A DNA stretch of 64,000 nucleotides from Marinomonas ostreistagni (GTDB lineage Bacteria > Pseudomonadota > Gammaproteobacteria > Pseudomonadales > Marinomonadaceae). The notes under the pieces were generated by a model. The model saw only the letters and a list, made by a program, of their open reading frames with translations. It had not been told where the DNA came from and made no database searches. The stretch is taken from positions 1-64,000 of the forward strand of contig NZ_JAEMUH010000005.1 of assembly GCF_016461785.1 (NCBI RefSeq). The letters are read 5' to 3'. The translations under genes were made by a program, and so were the position numbers. Positions 62,316 through 64,000 of this stretch are shown one piece after another; the first letter of the stretch is position 1; every line of letters begins with the position of its first letter.

Positions 62316-63332
62316 ATGACAATTAAAGTAGGCATTAATGGATTTGGTCGTATGGGACGTTTGTCGTTCCGTGCAGCATTTGACTGGGATGATGTGGAAT
62401 TCGTACAGATCAACGATCCAGCAGGCGATGCGGCGACGCTTGCACATCTGATCACGTTTGACTCTGTTCACGGCCGTTGGCACCACGAAGCCAGCGCAGA
62501 AGGCAATGAGATGATCATCAATGGCCAGCGTATTCCTTGCACACAAAACAAAACCATCGGCGATACCGACTGGTCAGGCTGTGATGTGGTGATTGAGGCT
62601 AGTGGCGTGATGAAAACCAAAGCCTTGCTACAAGCTTATCTAGACCAAGGTGTGAAGCGCGTTGTGGTGACTGCTCCGGTGAAAGAAGACGGCGTACTAA
62701 ACGTGGTAATGGGCGTTAACCAAGACCTTTACGATCCCGCACTTTACCCAATTGTGACCGCCGCATCTTGTACCACTAACTGTCTTGCACCTGTAGTGAA
62801 AGTGATTCATGAAAAATTGGGCATTGAACACGGTTCCATGACCACGATTCACGATATCACCAATACGCAAACCATCTTGGACGCACCGCATAAAGACTTA
62901 CGTCGTGCACGTGCTTGTGGTGCCAGCCTGATCCCAACGACAACCGGCTCAGCGACCGCGATCACCCATATTTTCCCAGAGTTAAAAGGCAAGCTAAACG
63001 GCCATGCGGTGCGTGTACCACTGGCTAACGCGTCCCTAACCGACTGCGTGTTTGAAGTCAGCCGCCCGACAACGGAAGCGGAAGTAAATGGCTTTCTAAA
63101 AGAAGCTGCTGAAGGCGAGCTAAAAGATATTCTTGGTTACGAAGAGCGCCCATTGGTATCGGTGGATTACAAAACTGACCCACGCTCTAGCATCATCGAC
63201 GCTCTATCGACCATGGTCATAAATGGCACACAAGTGAAGCTGTACGCTTGGTATGACAACGAATGGGGTTATGCTAACCGTACTGCAGAGCTAATGCGTA
63301 TGGTCGGTCGATTGGATCTACAAGCCAAATAG
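62316..63332 (+). CDS. gap: Glyceraldehyde-3-phosphate dehydrogenase of the arsenate-efflux system
   Basis: The 338-aa type I GAPDH has the NAD-binding start [16 protein letters not shown], the catalytic Cys152 in [10 protein letters not shown], the His in [10 protein letters not shown] and the end [15 protein letters not shown]. In ars operons such a GAPDH joins arsenate to glyceraldehyde-3-phosphate, giving 1-arseno-3-phosphoglycerate, which ArsJ exports. The position between arsR and arsJ makes this role far more likely than central glycolysis. It starts 30 bp after arsR. Confidence 0.93.
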   Translation: MTIKVGINGFGRMGRLSFRAAFDWDDVEFVQINDPAGDAATLAHLITFDSVHGRWHHEASAEGNEMIINGQRIPCTQNKTIGDTDWSGCDVVIEASGVMKTKALLQAYLDQGVKRVVVTAPVKEDGVLNVVMGVNQDLYDPALYPIVTAASCTTNCLAPVVKVIHEKLGIEHGSMTTIHDITNTQTILDAPHKDLRRARACGASLIPTTTGSATAITHIFPELKGKLNGHAVRVPLANASLTDCVFEVSRPTTEAEVNGFLKEAAEGELKDILGYEERPLVSVDYKTDPRSSIIDALSTMVINGTQVKLYAWYDNEWGYANRTAELMRMVGRLDLQAK

Positions 63333-63360
63333 TCAGCTCCTGTATAACCTGAGAACAGAC

Positions 63361-63450
63361 ACTTGGTTATGACAGCGCCGACCGACGCACATCCCTGTGC
63401 GTGACGGTCGGATCGCCCATCCATGGGCTTAGCGCTTGTCATAACCCAAG
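63361..63450. repeat. Three-way-junction inverted repeat between gap and arsJ
   Basis: An outer stem pairs CTTGGTTATGACAGCGC (63362-63378) with GCGCTTGTCATAACCCAAG (63432-63450), with two one-base bulges. Inside are two hairpins: CCGACCG-ACGCACA with TGTGCGT-GA-CGGTCGG (63378-63411) and GCCCAT-cc-ATGGGC (63415-63428). It fills most of the 162-bp gap. It may be a REP/MITE-type element or an mRNA structure that tunes arsJ expression. Confidence 0.75.
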
Positions 63451-63494
63451 CGTCTCTAACAAACATCGCACAAGATTTCTGGAAACAAACGCCA

Positions 63495-64000
63495 ATGAAT
63501 CCACTAGCCAATCTTTCTCCAGCGATCCGCCAATATATGGTGGTCACGGGTAATTACTGGGCGTTTACCTTAACCGACGGCGCATTGCGAATGTTGGTGG
63601 TGTTGTATTTTCACGGTTTAGGCTACAGCCCGTTGCAAATCGCCATGCTGTTCTTGTTCTACGAGATCTTTGGCGTGGTGACTAACTTGGTCGGCGGCTG
63701 GCTCGGCGCGCGTCTTGGTTTAAACCGCACCATGAACATCGGGCTGTTTATGCAGGTGGTGGCGCTGAGCATGTTGCTGGTGCCCGCGAGTTTCTTAACC
63801 GTGCCTTGGGTGATGGGCGCACAGGCATTATCAGGCATTGCCAAAGACCTCAATAAAATGAGTGCCAAGAGCTCGATTAAGCTGTTGGTGCCCAGCGATG
63901 CTCAAGGCCAATTGTACAAATGGGTGGCGTTGCTCACCGGCTCTAAAAACGCACTCAAAGGCGTGGGCTTTTTCCTTGGCGGCGCACTGCTAAGTTTATT
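63495..64000 (+). CDS. arsJ: ArsJ, MFS exporter of 1-arseno-3-phosphoglycerate (partial)
   Basis: The reading frame opens at the ATG at 63495 and runs off the window, giving 168 codons of an expected 400 or so. It starts MNPLANLSPAIRQYMVVTGN and shows YWAFTLTDGALRMLVVLYFHGLG, FEIFGVVTNLVGG-like sequence (FYEIFGVVTNLVGGWLGARLG) and KDLNKMSAKSSIKLLVP, typical of ArsJ of the major facilitator superfamily. It exports the arsenate adduct made by the upstream GAPDH. Confidence 0.93.
   Translation, partial: MNPLANLSPAIRQYMVVTGNYWAFTLTDGALRMLVVLYFHGLGYSPLQIAMLFLFYEIFGVVTNLVGGWLGARLGLNRTMNIGLFMQVVALSMLLVPASFLTVPWVMGAQALSGIAKDLNKMSAKSSIKLLVPSDAQGQLYKWVALLTGSKNALKGVGFFLGGALLSL

Noticed and set aside
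62316-63332. Considered the main glycolytic GAPDH
   Set aside because: It sits between arsR and arsJ, the known arsenate-adduct export arrangement, and no glycolytic neighbours are present.

Overview
The window is a chromosomal segment of a marine gammaproteobacterium. Gene families, codon use and mid-range GC content point to the Oceanospirillales and most probably to Marinomonas or a close relative. That taxonomic call is inference, because no rRNA gene or other marker is present. Almost everything is intact and tightly packed. No tRNA, rRNA or CRISPR array was seen.

Layout. 1-2.6 kb: an AT-rich accessory patch with two unrecognised lipoproteins and a decayed IS66 transposase tail. 2.6-5.0 kb: a MocR-type regulator divergent from an EamA exporter. 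5.2-16.7 kb: a complete urea module, with the ABC importer urtABCDE followed by urease ureDABC-EFG and the HupE/UreJ metal permease. 16.8-21.2 kb: a hybrid sensor kinase whose input domain is an NCS1-type permease, with a LuxR-type response regulator. 21.2-31.2 kb: mixed housekeeping and accessory genes (Spo0M-like, aldo/keto reductase, nitronate monooxygenase, HD hydrolase, cupin-CMD fusion, GlxA regulator/LysE exporter pair, EamA exporter, alcohol dehydrogenase/Lrp pair, GNAT). 31.2-38.8 kb: the five-step histidine utilisation pathway (hutUHIG, hutC, hutF) with two copies of the HutC operator. 38.8-45 kb: an isoprenylcysteine-methyltransferase-like membrane protein, a THI5/NMT1-GGDEF-EAL sensor, allantoinase puuE and D-lactate dehydrogenase dld. 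45-51.3 kb: cytochrome bo3 oxidase cyoABCDE with an extra degraded copy of the cyoE 3' end. 51.5-57.5 kb: a dipeptide/nickel-type ABC importer under a Zur-like box, a 37-bp palindrome matching the Zur consensus, a possible structured transcript with a strong terminator, and a CZB-GGDEF zinc-sensing diguanylate cyclase (DgcZ type). 57.5-60.4 kb: small enzymes and membrane proteins, an SMR exporter and a truncated old-yellow-enzyme gene. 60.5-64 kb: an arsenic region (UPF0718/ArsP-like permease, mini-thioredoxin, arsR, GAPDH, arsJ cut by the window edge).

How the genes fit together. Urea import and hydrolysis, allantoinase, histidine degradation and nitronate oxidation make this a nitrogen-scavenging neighbourhood. 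The NCS1-kinase beside urease is a plausible sensor of a purine-derived or related nitrogen compound. The most interesting new signal is the zinc-themed block at 51.5-57.5 kb, where two Zur-like operators bracket an importer usually annotated as peptide/nickel, and the second lies upstream of a diguanylate cyclase with all four zinc ligands of its CZB domain in place. That suggests a link from zinc starvation to c-di-GMP, possibly through a regulated leader or small RNA.
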